Shown: positions 41,763 through 50,851, counted from the first letter of the stretch. The stretch: DNA of 64,000 bases from Arthrobacter sp. zg-Y844 (GCF_024385465.1 NZ_JANFLS010000002.1:434001-498000); one strand, 5' to 3'. The notes: generated by a model from the letters alone, not told the origin. Translations and numbers: made by a program.

Positions 41763-42924
41763 CCCCGCACCGGGCCGGACCGATTTCGACTTTTCCCGAC
41801 TGCGCCGCAGGCCGGACGTCGAAGCTCCCAACCTGCAGGCCTGGGATACCGCCGACACACTTCTGCTCGACACTGCCGCAGCAGATCTTTCCGCAGCAGC
41901 GGACCCGGACCAGCCCGGCGTCGTCGTCATCGGCGACTCCTACGGCGCGCTCACGCTCGGAGCCGCGGCCCGGCACGGGCTGCACAGCCTCCGCGTGCAC
42001 CAGGATCCGCTGAGCGGCGAACAGGCACTGGATGCCAACGCCGCGGACCTGGGGCTGCCGGACGTTTTCAGCCACCATTCCCTCACGGCGCCGCTTGTGA
42101 AAGACGCCCGCCTGGTGCTGCTGCGGCTCCCCCGCTCGCTGGCCGCGCTGGAAGAGATCGCTGCGCTGATCGCGGCCTCCGCCGCACCCGATGTCACGGT
42201 CTACGCCGGCGGACGGGTCAAGCACATGACTCCGGCCATGAACGAGGTCCTCGCCCGGTACTTCGGCTCCGTGACCGCCGGGCTGGGCCGGCAGAAATCC
42301 CGGGTCCTGACGGCCGGCTCGCCCCTTCCGGCCGGACAGCTCCCGGAACCCTCCTTTCCGATGTCGCAGCGGCACGACGTCGGACTGGCGCGGCCGCTGG
42401 AACTCTGGGCCTACGGTGCGGCGTTCGGCGGTACCGCGCTGGATCCCGGCACCCGGTTCCTGCTGCCGCACCTGGCCCAGGCGCGCGCTGCCCGGCGCGC
42501 CGTGGACCTGGGCTGCGGGACCGGGACCATCGCCGCCTACCTCGCGCTGACCCGGCCGGGCCTCACGGTCCTGGCTACGGACCAGTCAGCCGCTGCCGTG
42601 GCCTCGGCCGCACGGACACTGGCGGCCAACGGCGTGGCGGACCGCGCCGTCGTCACCCGGGCCGATGCACTGGGCCCGCTGCCGGACAGCTCGGAGGAAC
42701 TGGTGGTGCTGAACCCGCCGTTCCACATCGGTGCCGCGGTGCATGCCGGCATCGCCCTCAAGCTTTTTGCCGATGCCGGACGCGTCCTGCGGCCGGGCGG
42801 CGAACTCTGGACGGTTTGGAACAGCCACCTGCTGTACCGGCCCGCCCTGACCAGGCTGGTTGGTCCCACCCGGGAAGTGGCCCGCAACCCCAAGTTCACG
42901 GTCACGGTCAGCACCCGGCGCTAA
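41755..42924 (+). CDS. RlmG/RsmC-like rRNA guanine-N2 methyltransferase
   Basis: A 389-aa two-domain methyltransferase. The N-terminal half is a degenerate duplicate of the fold. The C-terminal half has motif I VDLGCGTGTIAAYLAL (about 243-258) and the amino-methyltransferase motif NPPFH (about 322-326), as in RsmC (16S m2G1207) and RlmG (23S m2G1835). The KSRVLTAG segment is also typical. GTG 41755 is chosen for the overlap with the YigZ gene. Which rRNA position it modifies cannot be decided here. Confidence 0.85.
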   Translation: MSDPAPGRTDFDFSRLRRRPDVEAPNLQAWDTADTLLLDTAAADLSAAADPDQPGVVVIGDSYGALTLGAAARHGLHSLRVHQDPLSGEQALDANAADLGLPDVFSHHSLTAPLVKDARLVLLRLPRSLAALEEIAALIAASAAPDVTVYAGGRVKHMTPAMNEVLARYFGSVTAGLGRQKSRVLTAGSPLPAGQLPEPSFPMSQRHDVGLARPLELWAYGAAFGGTALDPGTRFLLPHLAQARAARRAVDLGCGTGTIAAYLALTRPGLTVLATDQSAAAVASAARTLAANGVADRAVVTRADALGPLPDSSEELVVLNPPFHIGAAVHAGIALKLFADAGRVLRPGGELWTVWNSHLLYRPALTRLVGPTREVARNPKFTVTVSTRR

Positions 42925-42971
42925 CGCCGCATCCGCCGTACGTCCCCTAACGGTGCGGCTTCTTTAATCGG

Positions 42972-42985
42972 AGAGAGCGCTCTCT
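42972..42985. promoter_or_regulatory. Upstream LacI-family operator O1
   Basis: A perfect 14-bp palindrome AGAGAGCGCTCTCT with the central CG typical of LacI/GalR sites. Its last base is the first T of the -35 hexamer. Confidence 0.88.
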
Positions 42986-43013
42986 TGACAGTGGCGCAGA
43001 TCACTCCTAGCCT
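42985..43013 (+). promoter_or_regulatory. Promoter of the beta-glucoside operon
   Basis: A canonical -35 TTGACA (42985-42990), 17-bp spacer and -10 TAGCCT (43008-43013). It is the best sigma-70-type promoter in the window. Transcription would start near 43020, giving a leader of about 150 nt that contains the second operator. Confidence 0.88.
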
Positions 43014-43026
43014 GTAACCGACGCGT

Positions 43027-43040
43027 AGAGAGCGCTCTCT
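43027..43040. promoter_or_regulatory. Downstream LacI-family operator O2
   Basis: Identical to O1 (AGAGAGCGCTCTCT). The centres are 55 bp apart, close to five helical turns, so one repressor tetramer or two dimers could bracket the promoter. Confidence 0.88.
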
Positions 43041-43169
43041 CAGACTCCGCTCCCGGCGCAGGAACCGCTTTTCTTTCTCCCGCTTTCGTCGGATCACGCC
43101 ACCGAACCACCTGGCACGGTCTACCACCCGGGATCATCAACTGCTTTACCCACACACAAAGGAGTGACC

Positions 43170-44483
43170 GTGAAGAATTTCCGACATCCCGCGGCGGCGA
43201 TTGCAGGTGCTGCCGTAGTGGCCCTGCTGGCCGTAGGCTGCGGCGGCGGCGACAGCGAAGCTGCCAGCGAAGACAATCCCCTCGAACTGACCGTCACCAC
43301 TTTCGGAACCTTCGGGTATGACGATCTGTATGCCGAATACGAGGAAGCCAACCCCGGCATCGACATCAAGGCCAACAACATTGACCGCGGTGCCAATGCA
43401 CAGACCGATCTCTTCACCAAGCTCGCGGCCGGATCCGGCGTCAGCGACGTGGTGGCCCTCGAAGAGGGCTGGCTCGGCGCCGTCATGGACGTCTCGGACC
43501 AGTTCGTGGACCTGAACGAGTACGGCGCGGAAGACATTAAGGACAACTGGGTCGACTGGAAATACAAGCAGGGCACCGACGCCGACGGCCGGGTCATCGG
43601 CTACGGCACCGACATCGGACCGCAGGGCCTGTGCTACAACGGCAAGCTGTTCGAAGCGGCCGGCCTGCCCAGCGACCGCGAGGCAGTCGCCGAGCTCTTC
43701 GGCGGAGACGACGCCACGTGGGACACCTACTTCGAACTTGGAAAGCAGTACCACGAGAAGACCGGACAGGCCTGGTACGACCAGTCCGGGTTCGTCTGGA
43801 ACTCCATGGTGAACCAGATGAAGGAGGGCTACTACACCGCCGACGGTGACTTGAACATCGAAGGCAATGACGCCATGAAGGAACAGTTCATGCAGCTCGC
43901 TGCCGGAACCCAGGCAGGGCTCTCCGCCAACGAAACCAAGTGGGACTGGGGAACCGGCAAGGCGTTCACTGACGGCTCCTTCGCCACCTTCGTGTGCCCG
44001 GGCTGGATGCTGGGCACCATCCAGGAACAGCTCGAATCGGCCGGCGGCGGCGCGGATTCGGGCTGGGACTTCGCCGATGTCTTCCCCGGCGGCGCCTCGA
44101 ACTGGGGCGGTGCGTTCCTTGCAGTCCCCGAAACCTCCGAACACAAGGAGGAAGCGGCGAAACTCGCAGCCTGGCTCACGGCCCCCGAGCAGCAGGTGAA
44201 GCAGTCGGCGGCGGCCAACAACTTCCCCAGCACCCTTGAGGCGCAGGAACAGCTGGCGGCGGATGCCACTCCGAACCCGATGTTCAACAACGCCCCGACC
44301 GGCGCCATCCTGGCTTCACGGGCCGAGGGCGTAGTTGCCCAGTTCAAGGGCCCGGACGATTCAGTAATCCAGGAAAAGGTCTTCGGTGTGGCACTGACCC
44401 AGCTTGATGCGGGCAAGGTCGACGGCGAAGGCGCCTGGAATGAAGCAGTTCAACTCCTGAACGAGCTGGTCGTCAAGGACTAG
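43170..44483 (+). CDS. Sugar ABC transporter substrate-binding lipoprotein
   Basis: A 437-aa family 1 extracellular binding protein. The signal peptide ends in a lipobox (AVGC, Cys24), followed by a Gly/Ser/Glu linker, then the solute-binding fold (LTVTTFGTFGYDDLYAEYE, the Asp/Trp-rich sugar-binding segments). GTG 43170 is used because AAGGAG sits 5 bp before it. The upstream GTG 43164 is inside that site. With GH1 downstream the ligand is probably a beta-glucoside such as cellobiose. Confidence 0.92.
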   Translation: MKNFRHPAAAIAGAAVVALLAVGCGGGDSEAASEDNPLELTVTTFGTFGYDDLYAEYEEANPGIDIKANNIDRGANAQTDLFTKLAAGSGVSDVVALEEGWLGAVMDVSDQFVDLNEYGAEDIKDNWVDWKYKQGTDADGRVIGYGTDIGPQGLCYNGKLFEAAGLPSDREAVAELFGGDDATWDTYFELGKQYHEKTGQAWYDQSGFVWNSMVNQMKEGYYTADGDLNIEGNDAMKEQFMQLAAGTQAGLSANETKWDWGTGKAFTDGSFATFVCPGWMLGTIQEQLESAGGGADSGWDFADVFPGGASNWGGAFLAVPETSEHKEEAAKLAAWLTAPEQQVKQSAAANNFPSTLEAQEQLAADATPNPMFNNAPTGAILASRAEGVVAQFKGPDDSVIQEKVFGVALTQLDAGKVDGEGAWNEAVQLLNELVVKD

Positions 44484-44491
44484 TACCCAGC

Positions 44492-44517
44492 GGGGCCTCC
44501 GGGTATCCGGAGGCCCC
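44492..44517 (+). terminator. Hairpin between binding protein and permease genes
   Basis: An 11-bp perfect stem (44492-44502 with 44507-44517) and a GTAT loop, 9 bp after the binding-protein stop, with no T-run. It probably stabilises or partly terminates the message so that the binding protein is made in excess. Confidence 0.75.
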
Positions 44518-44539
44518 CTGATGGACTGTGAGAATCGAT

Positions 44540-45541
44540 ATGACCGTAACCATGAAACGGCCCGCGCCAGCCGCGCCGCCGGAGAAAATCAAACCCACGT
44601 TCAGGCAGCGGCTCAACATCTGGGACGTCAAAGCCTCCCCTTACCTGTACATATCCCCTTTCTTCCTGCTCTTCGCGCTGGTGGGCCTGTTTCCACTGGT
44701 CTACACGTTTTATGTTTCGCTCCACGACTGGCACCTGCTGAAGGGCCAGGGCGAGTTTGTCGGACTGGGCAACTTTGCGGATGTCCTCGCCGACCGCTTT
44801 TTCTGGAACTCGCTTTTCAACACGATGAGCATCTTCCTGCTCTCCGCGATTCCCCAGCTGGCCGGCGCACTGCTGATTGCAGCTGTCCTGGACCAGAACA
44901 TCCGCGCCAAGACCTTCTGGCGCATGAGCGTCCTGCTCCCCTATGTGGTCACCCCGGTTGCCGTGGCCCTGATCTTCACGAACATGTTCAATGAGCAGCA
45001 CGGCCTTATCAACAGCTTCCTGGGCAACTTCGGGGTCGATCCGATCATGTGGCGCACGGAGACATTCCCCAGCCACGTGGCCATAGCCGCCATGGTCAAC
45101 TGGCGGTGGACCGGCTACAACGCGCTGATCCTGCTGGCCGCCATGCAGGCCGTGCCCCGCGACATTTACGAATCGGCCGCCATCGACGGTGCGGGTGCTG
45201 TCCGGCGCTTCTTCAGCATCACCCTGCCGAGCATCCGCCCCACCATGATCTTCGTAGTCATCACCTCCACCATCGGCGGACTGCAGATCTTCACCGAACC
45301 GCGCCTTTTCGATCCGACGTATGCCGGCGGCCCGGAGCGCGAGTTCCAGACCACCGTCCTGTACCTGTGGGAGATGGCCTTCCAACGGCAGGACTTCGGA
45401 GAGGCATCTGCCATTGCCTGGCTGCTGTTCCTCATCATCGTTCTTTTCGGAGTCCTTAATCTGGCCTTGTCCAGGCGGATAGCGTCCTCCGACGGCAGGC
45501 GGCAGCGCCGCCGGCCGGCAGTGAAAGGGAAGCAAAAGTGA
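44540..45541 (+). CDS. Sugar ABC transporter permease (MalF/CebF type)
   Basis: A 333-aa membrane protein with six hydrophobic segments. The cytoplasmic EAA loop is YESAAIDGAGAVRRFFSITLPSI (two parts within it, IDGAG and ITLP), typical of family 1 carbohydrate uptake transporters. ATG 44540 follows a GAGA element. GTG 44528 is an alternative start directly after the hairpin. No ATPase gene is present, as usual for this family, which relies on a shared MsiK-type ATPase encoded elsewhere. It overlaps the next permease by 4 bp. Confidence 0.92.
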   Translation: MTVTMKRPAPAAPPEKIKPTFRQRLNIWDVKASPYLYISPFFLLFALVGLFPLVYTFYVSLHDWHLLKGQGEFVGLGNFADVLADRFFWNSLFNTMSIFLLSAIPQLAGALLIAAVLDQNIRAKTFWRMSVLLPYVVTPVAVALIFTNMFNEQHGLINSFLGNFGVDPIMWRTETFPSHVAIAAMVNWRWTGYNALILLAAMQAVPRDIYESAAIDGAGAVRRFFSITLPSIRPTMIFVVITSTIGGLQIFTEPRLFDPTYAGGPEREFQTTVLYLWEMAFQRQDFGEASAIAWLLFLIIVLFGVLNLALSRRIASSDGRRQRRRPAVKGKQK

Positions 45542-46443
45542 GTATCGTCCAACAAAAGACCGTGCCGCGAACCCAACCGCAGCCGGTGCGCCGCGGTCCG
45601 GCACTGCGGCATCGGCTCCTGGGCAACGGCCTTCGCCCTGGCTACCTGACCTACGGCCTGCTGCTTGCTTTCTTCATCGGGTCCTCCTATCCGCTCTGGT
45701 GGTCCGCGGTGGTGGGCAGCCGGTCCAATGAGGCATTGAGCCTCACCTGGCCGCCGCTGCTGCCAGGGGGCAATTTCTGGACCAATGTTGCCGAGGTGTT
45801 CGACACGATTCCGTTCTGGACGGCCTTGTGGAACAGCATCCTGATCTCGACCATCATCACCGTTTCCGTGGTGATGTTCTCCACGCTGGCGGGGTACGCC
45901 TTTGCGAAGCTGCGGTTCCGCGGGAACAACGGGCTGATGGTCGCAGTAGTAGCAACCATGGCGATTCCGACCCAGCTCGGCATCATCCCCCTCTTCATGG
46001 TGATGCGGCATTATGGCTGGACCGGTGAGATCGGTGCGGTAATCATCCCGACACTCGTGACCGCCTTCGGAGTGTTCTTTATGCGCCAGTACCTGGTGGA
46101 CGTCATCCCGGACGAGCTGATCGAATCCGCGCGGATGGACGGCGCCAACATGATCAAGACCTTCTGGCATGTGGCCCTGCCCGCCGCGCGGCCGGCGATG
46201 GCCATCCTCAGCCTGTTTACGTTCATGTCGGCGTGGACGGACTTCCTGTGGCCGCTGCTGGTACTCGACGCCGGCAATCCCACCCTGCAGACGGCCCTGA
46301 GCCAGCTGCAGTCCAACCGGTATACCGACTACTCGGTGGTCCTTACCGGTGCCGTGCTGGCAACCATTCCCCTGCTCATCCTCTTTGCGGTGGCAGGCAA
46401 ACAACTTATATCCGGAATCATGCAGGGAGCAGTGAAGGGCTAA
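45538..46443 (+). CDS. Sugar ABC transporter permease (MalG/CebG type)
   Basis: A 301-aa permease with six hydrophobic segments and the EAA motif ESARMDGANMIKTFWHVALP. The N-terminus is hydrophilic and basic. The GTG overlaps the previous stop (GTGA) and its own stop overlaps the GH1 start (TAATG), so both permeases and the enzyme are translated together. Confidence 0.92.
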   Translation: MSIVQQKTVPRTQPQPVRRGPALRHRLLGNGLRPGYLTYGLLLAFFIGSSYPLWWSAVVGSRSNEALSLTWPPLLPGGNFWTNVAEVFDTIPFWTALWNSILISTIITVSVVMFSTLAGYAFAKLRFRGNNGLMVAVVATMAIPTQLGIIPLFMVMRHYGWTGEIGAVIIPTLVTAFGVFFMRQYLVDVIPDELIESARMDGANMIKTFWHVALPAARPAMAILSLFTFMSAWTDFLWPLLVLDAGNPTLQTALSQLQSNRYTDYSVVLTGAVLATIPLLILFAVAGKQLISGIMQGAVKG

Positions 46444-47897
46444 TGACGAACAACGCCACGGAGTGGAAGAATTTCCCGGCCGGCTTTATCTGGGGGTCCG
46501 CCACGGCGGCCGCCCAGGTTGAAGGAGCCGCGTGGGAGGATGGGAAGGAAGACTCCGTGTGGGACGCATTCGCCCGCACCCCCGGAAACATCAGGAACTC
46601 CGACACCCCGGCAACCGCGGTGGACCATTACCACCGGATGCCCGCCGACGTCGCCCTGATGAAGGACCTTGGACTAGACTCCTACCGCTTCTCCACCAGC
46701 TGGGCACGGGTGCGGCCGGGAGACAGCGGCGCCAACAGTGCGGGGCTGGACTTCTACTCCCGCCTGGTGGATGAACTCCTCGGCGCCGGGATCCTGCCCT
46801 GGCTCACCCTCTACCACTGGGATCTGCCGCAGGCCCTGGAAGAGAAGGGCGGCTGGGCCAACCGGGACACTGCGTACCGCTTTGTTGAGTACGCCAATGA
46901 TGTCTACTCCGCCCTTGGGGACCGGGTGCAGCATTGGACCACCTTCAACGAACCGTTCTGCTCGTCCCTGCTGGGCTACGGGTCCGGGGTACACGCTCCG
47001 GGCCGGCAGGAACCCCGTGCGGCCATCGCAGCGGTCCATCATCAGCACCTCGCCCACGGCATGGCTGTCAACGAACTCCGTTCCCGCGGCGCCCAGCAGC
47101 TGGGTATCACGCTGAACCTCAGCAACTCCATCCCGCGGGATGGCTCCGATCCCGTGGATCTGGAAGCCGCCCGGCTTTTTGACTCCCTGCAGAACCGGAT
47201 CTTCCTGGACCCCATCCTGCGCGGCGCCTATCCGGAGGATTCACTGAAGGACCTGGAACCGTTCGGCCTGGGCGACGTCATCCACCCGGGTGACCTGGAC
47301 ATCATCTCCGCCCCGATCGACTTCCTCGGCGTCAACCACTACCACGATGACCTCATCAGCGGGCATCCGGATAACAGCGGAACGGACGGCCACTCCGGCG
47401 GTTCCGGCCGGGAAGCTGCGTCGCCGTGGATCGGGGCCGAACACATCACCTTCCCGAGCCGCGGCCTGCCCCGCACCGCCATGGACTGGGAGGTCAACCC
47501 CGACGGGCTCCGCCGGCTCCTGGTCCGCCTCGGTGAGGAGTACCCGGCGCTGCCGCCGCTGTACATCACCGAAAACGGGGCTGCCTACGACGACGTCGTG
47601 AGCGACGACGGAAGCGTGCCGGATGCCGAACGGACCGGCTTCATCATGGACCACATCGCCGCGGTGGGCCGTGCAATTGAGGCGGGAGCAGACGTCCGCG
47701 GCTACTTCGTGTGGTCCCTGATGGACAACTTTGAGTGGTCCTGGGGCTACAGCAAGCGTTTCGGCATTGTCCGGGTGGATTACGACACCCAGCAACGCAC
47801 CGTCAAGGACAGCGGCCTTGCCTACAGCCGGCTGATCGCAGCCAGCCGGGGCGAAGATTCCGGCACCCGTGGGACGGCTGCCGCGTCGATGGTGTGA
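46443..47897 (+). CDS. Beta-glucosidase, glycoside hydrolase family 1
   Basis: Intracellular retaining beta-glucosidase of 484 aa with no signal peptide, so it acts on imported sugar. Seen: N-terminal FIWGSATAAAQVEGA, the acid/base Glu E170 in TFNEP, LGVNHY, and the nucleophile E377 in ITENG, then FVWSLMDNFEWSWGYSKRFG. The start is the ATG that shares one base with the permease stop. The frame is open further upstream but only inside the permease gene. Confidence 0.96.
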   Translation: MTNNATEWKNFPAGFIWGSATAAAQVEGAAWEDGKEDSVWDAFARTPGNIRNSDTPATAVDHYHRMPADVALMKDLGLDSYRFSTSWARVRPGDSGANSAGLDFYSRLVDELLGAGILPWLTLYHWDLPQALEEKGGWANRDTAYRFVEYANDVYSALGDRVQHWTTFNEPFCSSLLGYGSGVHAPGRQEPRAAIAAVHHQHLAHGMAVNELRSRGAQQLGITLNLSNSIPRDGSDPVDLEAARLFDSLQNRIFLDPILRGAYPEDSLKDLEPFGLGDVIHPGDLDIISAPIDFLGVNHYHDDLISGHPDNSGTDGHSGGSGREAASPWIGAEHITFPSRGLPRTAMDWEVNPDGLRRLLVRLGEEYPALPPLYITENGAAYDDVVSDDGSVPDAERTGFIMDHIAAVGRAIEAGADVRGYFVWSLMDNFEWSWGYSKRFGIVRVDYDTQQRTVKDSGLAYSRLIAASRGEDSGTRGTAAASMV

Positions 47898-47956
47898 CGT
47901 CCCGTAAACTGGGCACCGATCGGGCGTCTCAGCCCTCAGTCGCGTAGGAGAAAACT

Positions 47957-48976
47957 GTGAGTGCTGAATCCGGCCAGGCGCGCCCCGCACCGACCCTGGA
48001 AATGGTGGCCGCCCTGGCCGGCGTTTCCAGGGCCACGGTGTCCCGCGTGGTCAACGGTTCACCGTCGGTTGACCCGAGCATGGCCGACTCGGTGGAAAAG
48101 GCCGTCCGGGCGCTGAACTATGTACCCAACCGCGCCGCCCGGACCCTGGCCAGCCGGCGGACGTATACGGTGACCCTGCTCGTTCCGGAGTCCACCTCCA
48201 AGGTCTTTGCGGATCCCTTCTTCGCCAGTGTGGTGGAAGGAATCGCCCGTTATCTGAACACCACCGAATACATGCTCAACATGGTGACCTCCTCGGAATC
48301 CAACCCGGAGAAAACCCGCCGCTACCTGCTGGGCGGCAACGTGGACGGCGTGCTCGTGGTTTCACACCACACGGGCGACCATTCCTGGGAGCGGTTGAAC
48401 GGCCAGCTGCCGGTGGTTTTCGCCGGGCGTCCGCTGGTGGACGCCGGCCAGAGCTACTTCGTGGAAGTGGACAATGAGGAAGGCGCTGCCGCGGCCACGG
48501 CCAGGCTCACCGGCGCCGGACGGCGGAGCATTGCCACGATCGCCGGGCCGCAGGACATGCTTGCGGGTGTGGACCGGCTCGCCGGCTGGCGGGCAGAAGT
48601 CCGCCGGGCAGGCCTGGATGACGCCCTGGTGGAGACCGGGGACTTTACCGTAGCCTCCGGGGCGGCCGCGATGCGCCGCCTGCTGGACCGCGGCAGGGAG
48701 ATCGACGCTGTGTTCGCGGCAAACGACCAGATGGCGTCGGGTGCGTATTCGGTGCTGCAGGAACGGGGGCTGCGCATCCCGGAGGATATCGCCGTGGTGG
48801 GGTTCGACGACGACTACTACGCCACCAGCCTTAGTCCTGCCCTGACAACCATCCACCACCCGATCACCGCCCTCGGGGCAAAGATGGCGGAGGTGCTGGT
48901 GGACCTGATTGAAGGCCGGCCGACCGAACGGGTCAACCGCCTCCCGACATCGCTGGTGGTGCGGGACTCGGCCTAG
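47957..48976 (+). CDS. LacI-family transcriptional repressor of the beta-glucoside operon
   Basis: A 339-aa regulator. The N-terminal helix-turn-helix is LEMVAALAGVSRATVSRVVN (14-33), then the hinge helix (NRAARTLAS, 58-66) that inserts at a central CG, then a periplasmic-binding-like sensor domain ending in PTSLVVRDSA. AGGAG precedes the GTG. It lies 59 bp after the GH1 gene and probably has its own promoter (TAAACT at 47902-47907). Its likely targets are the two identical palindromes 5 kb upstream, with a glucoside as inducer. Confidence 0.93.
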   Translation: MSAESGQARPAPTLEMVAALAGVSRATVSRVVNGSPSVDPSMADSVEKAVRALNYVPNRAARTLASRRTYTVTLLVPESTSKVFADPFFASVVEGIARYLNTTEYMLNMVTSSESNPEKTRRYLLGGNVDGVLVVSHHTGDHSWERLNGQLPVVFAGRPLVDAGQSYFVEVDNEEGAAAATARLTGAGRRSIATIAGPQDMLAGVDRLAGWRAEVRRAGLDDALVETGDFTVASGAAAMRRLLDRGREIDAVFAANDQMASGAYSVLQERGLRIPEDIAVVGFDDDYYATSLSPALTTIHHPITALGAKMAEVLVDLIEGRPTERVNRLPTSLVVRDSA

Positions 48977-48987
48977 GCGAGCCTGGG

Positions 48988-49113
48988 TCATCCCGCAGAA
49001 TCCGCCATGGGGAACGCCGGTTCCGGACCCAGCCAGAACAGGAACAGCAGGACAACGAATGCCACGAGCGCGGCGTAGGCGCCGACGACGGTGGTGAGCA
49101 CCGAGGCGGTCAT
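48988..49113 (-). CDS. Possible small membrane protein (41 aa)
   Basis: Not recognised. One hydrophobic segment (VLTTVVGAYAALVAFVVLLFLFWL) ends in a short polar tail. The ATG overlaps the TGA of a 16-codon mini frame (49113-49163) that has a good ribosome site, GGGGGAG, so translation could be coupled. Without that mini frame there is no ribosome site. It is convergent with the LacI gene. It may also be a frameshifted remnant. Confidence 0.4.
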   Translation of the reverse strand: MTASVLTTVVGAYAALVAFVVLLFLFWLGPEPAFPMADSAG

Positions 49114-49166
49114 CAGGGCTGCGAACTCGGCACCGGATCCGGCTTCCGCCGTTGTTCCGCCATGAT

Positions 49167-49223
49167 CTCCCCCTGACCTCCCCCTGATCCCCCCTGACCT
49201 CTCCCCCTGACCTCCCCCTGATC
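49167..49223. repeat. CCCCCTGA repeat cluster
   Basis: Five copies of CCCCCTGA lie within 57 bp, including one exact 23-bp duplication (49167-49189 and 49201-49223). On the minus strand each reads TCAGGGGG, and the last copy forms the ribosome site of the mini frame at 49163. Confidence 0.85.
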
Positions 49224-49298
49224 GACATCGAAAAACCGTTCTCCGGGCTACCCTAGCGGCCGCCCACCCGTCCGCACCCAGACACGCCCGTACACGCA

Positions 49299-49332
49299 AA
49301 AGCGGACCCCCACCGAAGTGGAGGCCCGCTTT
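49299..49332 (-). terminator. rpsA terminator
   Basis: AAAGCGG (49299-49305) pairs with CCGCTTT (49326-49332), with an inner CCAC/GTGG stem and a CGAA loop. On the minus strand it ends in TTTT, 46 bp past the rpsA stop. Confidence 0.8.
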
Positions 49333-49378
49333 AGGCAGTTACACGGTCCGGCTTACCGGACAGCGGAACCAGTGGGAA

Positions 49379-50851
49379 TTAGTTTCCCGTGAGCTTCTCG
49401 CGCAGTGCAGCCAGGGCTTCGTCGGAAGCCAGCGTGCCGGCACCCGTCTCGGCAACGGCCGGCTCGGAGGAGTAGCTGGTGGTGCCGGAATCGGTGGATT
49501 CCGAAGCAGCAGCGATGTCCTCGGAGTTGTGCTGAGCGACCTGCTTCTTGTGGGCTTCCCAACGTGCCTGGGCGTCAGCGTACTGCTGCTCCCAAGCTGC
49601 GCGCTGGGTTTCGTAGCCTTCGAGCCATTCGTTGGACTCGGGGTCGAAGCCCTCCGGGTACTTGTAGTTGCCGGCTTCGTCGTACTCTGCGGCCATGCCG
49701 TACAGAGCCGGATCGAACTCGGTGCCCTCGGGATCGACACCCTCGTTGGCCTGCTTGAGGGACAGCGAGATGCGGCGACGCTCGAGATCGATGTCGATGA
49801 CCTTGACGAACAGTTCGTCACCAACGGAGACAACCTGCTCGGCGAGCTCCACGTGGCGGACAGCCAGTTCGGAGATGTGGACCAGGCCTTCGATGCCGTC
49901 TTCGACGCGGACGAACGCACCGAACGGAACCAGCTTGGTGACCTTACCCGGAACAACCTGGCCGAGGGCGTGGGTGCGGGCGAAGGTCTGCCACGGATCT
50001 TCCTGCGTAGCCTTCAGCGACAGGGAGACACGCTCGCGGTCAAGGTCAACTTCCAGAACCTCAACGGTGACTTCCTGGCCAACTTCGACAACCTCGGAGG
50101 GGTGGTCGATGTGCTTCCAGGACAGCTCGGAAACGTGGACGAGGCCGTCTACGCCGCCAAGGTCCACGAATGCACCGAAGTTGACGATGGAGGAAACAAC
50201 GCCGGGACGAACCTGGCCCTTTTCCAGCTTGTTGAGGAACGTGGAACGAACCTCGGACTGGGTCTGCTCGAGCCAGGCACGGCGGGACAGAACAACGTTG
50301 TTGCGGTTCTTGTCCAGCTCGATGATCTTGGCTTCGATCTGCTGACCGATGTACGGAGCCAGGTCGCGGACGCGACGCATCTCCACGAGGGATGCCGGCA
50401 GGAAGCCGCGCAGCCCGATGTCGAGGATAAGACCACCCTTGACAACCTCGATGACGGTACCGGTAACGACGCCGTCTTCTTCCTTGACCTTCTCGATGTC
50501 GCCCCAGGCACGCTCGTACTGAGCACGCTTCTTGGAGAGGATCAGACGGCCTTCTTTGTCTTCCTTGGTGAGCACCAGGGCTTCGACCTGATCGCCAACG
50601 GAGACAACGTCTCCGGGATCAACGTCGTGCTTGATGGAAAGCTCGCGGGAAGGGATGACACCCTCGGTCTTGTAACCGATGTCGAGCAGGACCTCGTCGC
50701 GGTCAACCTTGACAACGGTACCTTCGACGAGATCGCCGTCGTTGAAGTACTTGATCGTTGCGTCAATCGCGGCGAGGAAGTCCTCGGCAGTACCGATGTC
50801 GTTGATGGCGACCTGCGGGGTACCGGACTTCTCGTTGGTGGTGATGGTCAT
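49379..50851 (-). CDS. rpsA: 30S ribosomal protein S1
   Basis: A 490-aa RNA-binding protein that docks mRNA on the 30S subunit. Four S1 domains are visible, starting near residues 38 (GDLVEGTVVKVDRDEVLLDIG), 124, 208 (GQVRPGVVSSIVNFGAFVDLG) and 293, as is normal for actinobacteria rather than the six of E. coli. An acidic, Ser/Thr/Glu-rich tail of about 120 residues follows. GGAG precedes the ATG. The last of the Ala-rich tail ends at a terminator. Confidence 0.97.
   Translation of the reverse strand: MTITTNEKSGTPQVAINDIGTAEDFLAAIDATIKYFNDGDLVEGTVVKVDRDEVLLDIGYKTEGVIPSRELSIKHDVDPGDVVSVGDQVEALVLTKEDKEGRLILSKKRAQYERAWGDIEKVKEEDGVVTGTVIEVVKGGLILDIGLRGFLPASLVEMRRVRDLAPYIGQQIEAKIIELDKNRNNVVLSRRAWLEQTQSEVRSTFLNKLEKGQVRPGVVSSIVNFGAFVDLGGVDGLVHVSELSWKHIDHPSEVVEVGQEVTVEVLEVDLDRERVSLSLKATQEDPWQTFARTHALGQVVPGKVTKLVPFGAFVRVEDGIEGLVHISELAVRHVELAEQVVSVGDELFVKVIDIDLERRRISLSLKQANEGVDPEGTEFDPALYGMAAEYDEAGNYKYPEGFDPESNEWLEGYETQRAAWEQQYADAQARWEAHKKQVAQHNSEDIAAASESTDSGTTSYSSEPAVAETGAGTLASDEALAALREKLTGN

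Larger units (their letters stand above)
48977..49378. other. Spacer between LacI gene and rpsA
   Basis: About 400 bp holding the possible 41-aa membrane protein, the CCCCCTGA repeats and the rpsA terminator. Nothing else is recognised. Confidence 0.5.

Noticed and set aside
46233-46442. Upstream extension of the beta-glucosidase frame
   Set aside because: It lies inside the permease gene and the GH1 family starts at the ATG coupled to the permease stop.
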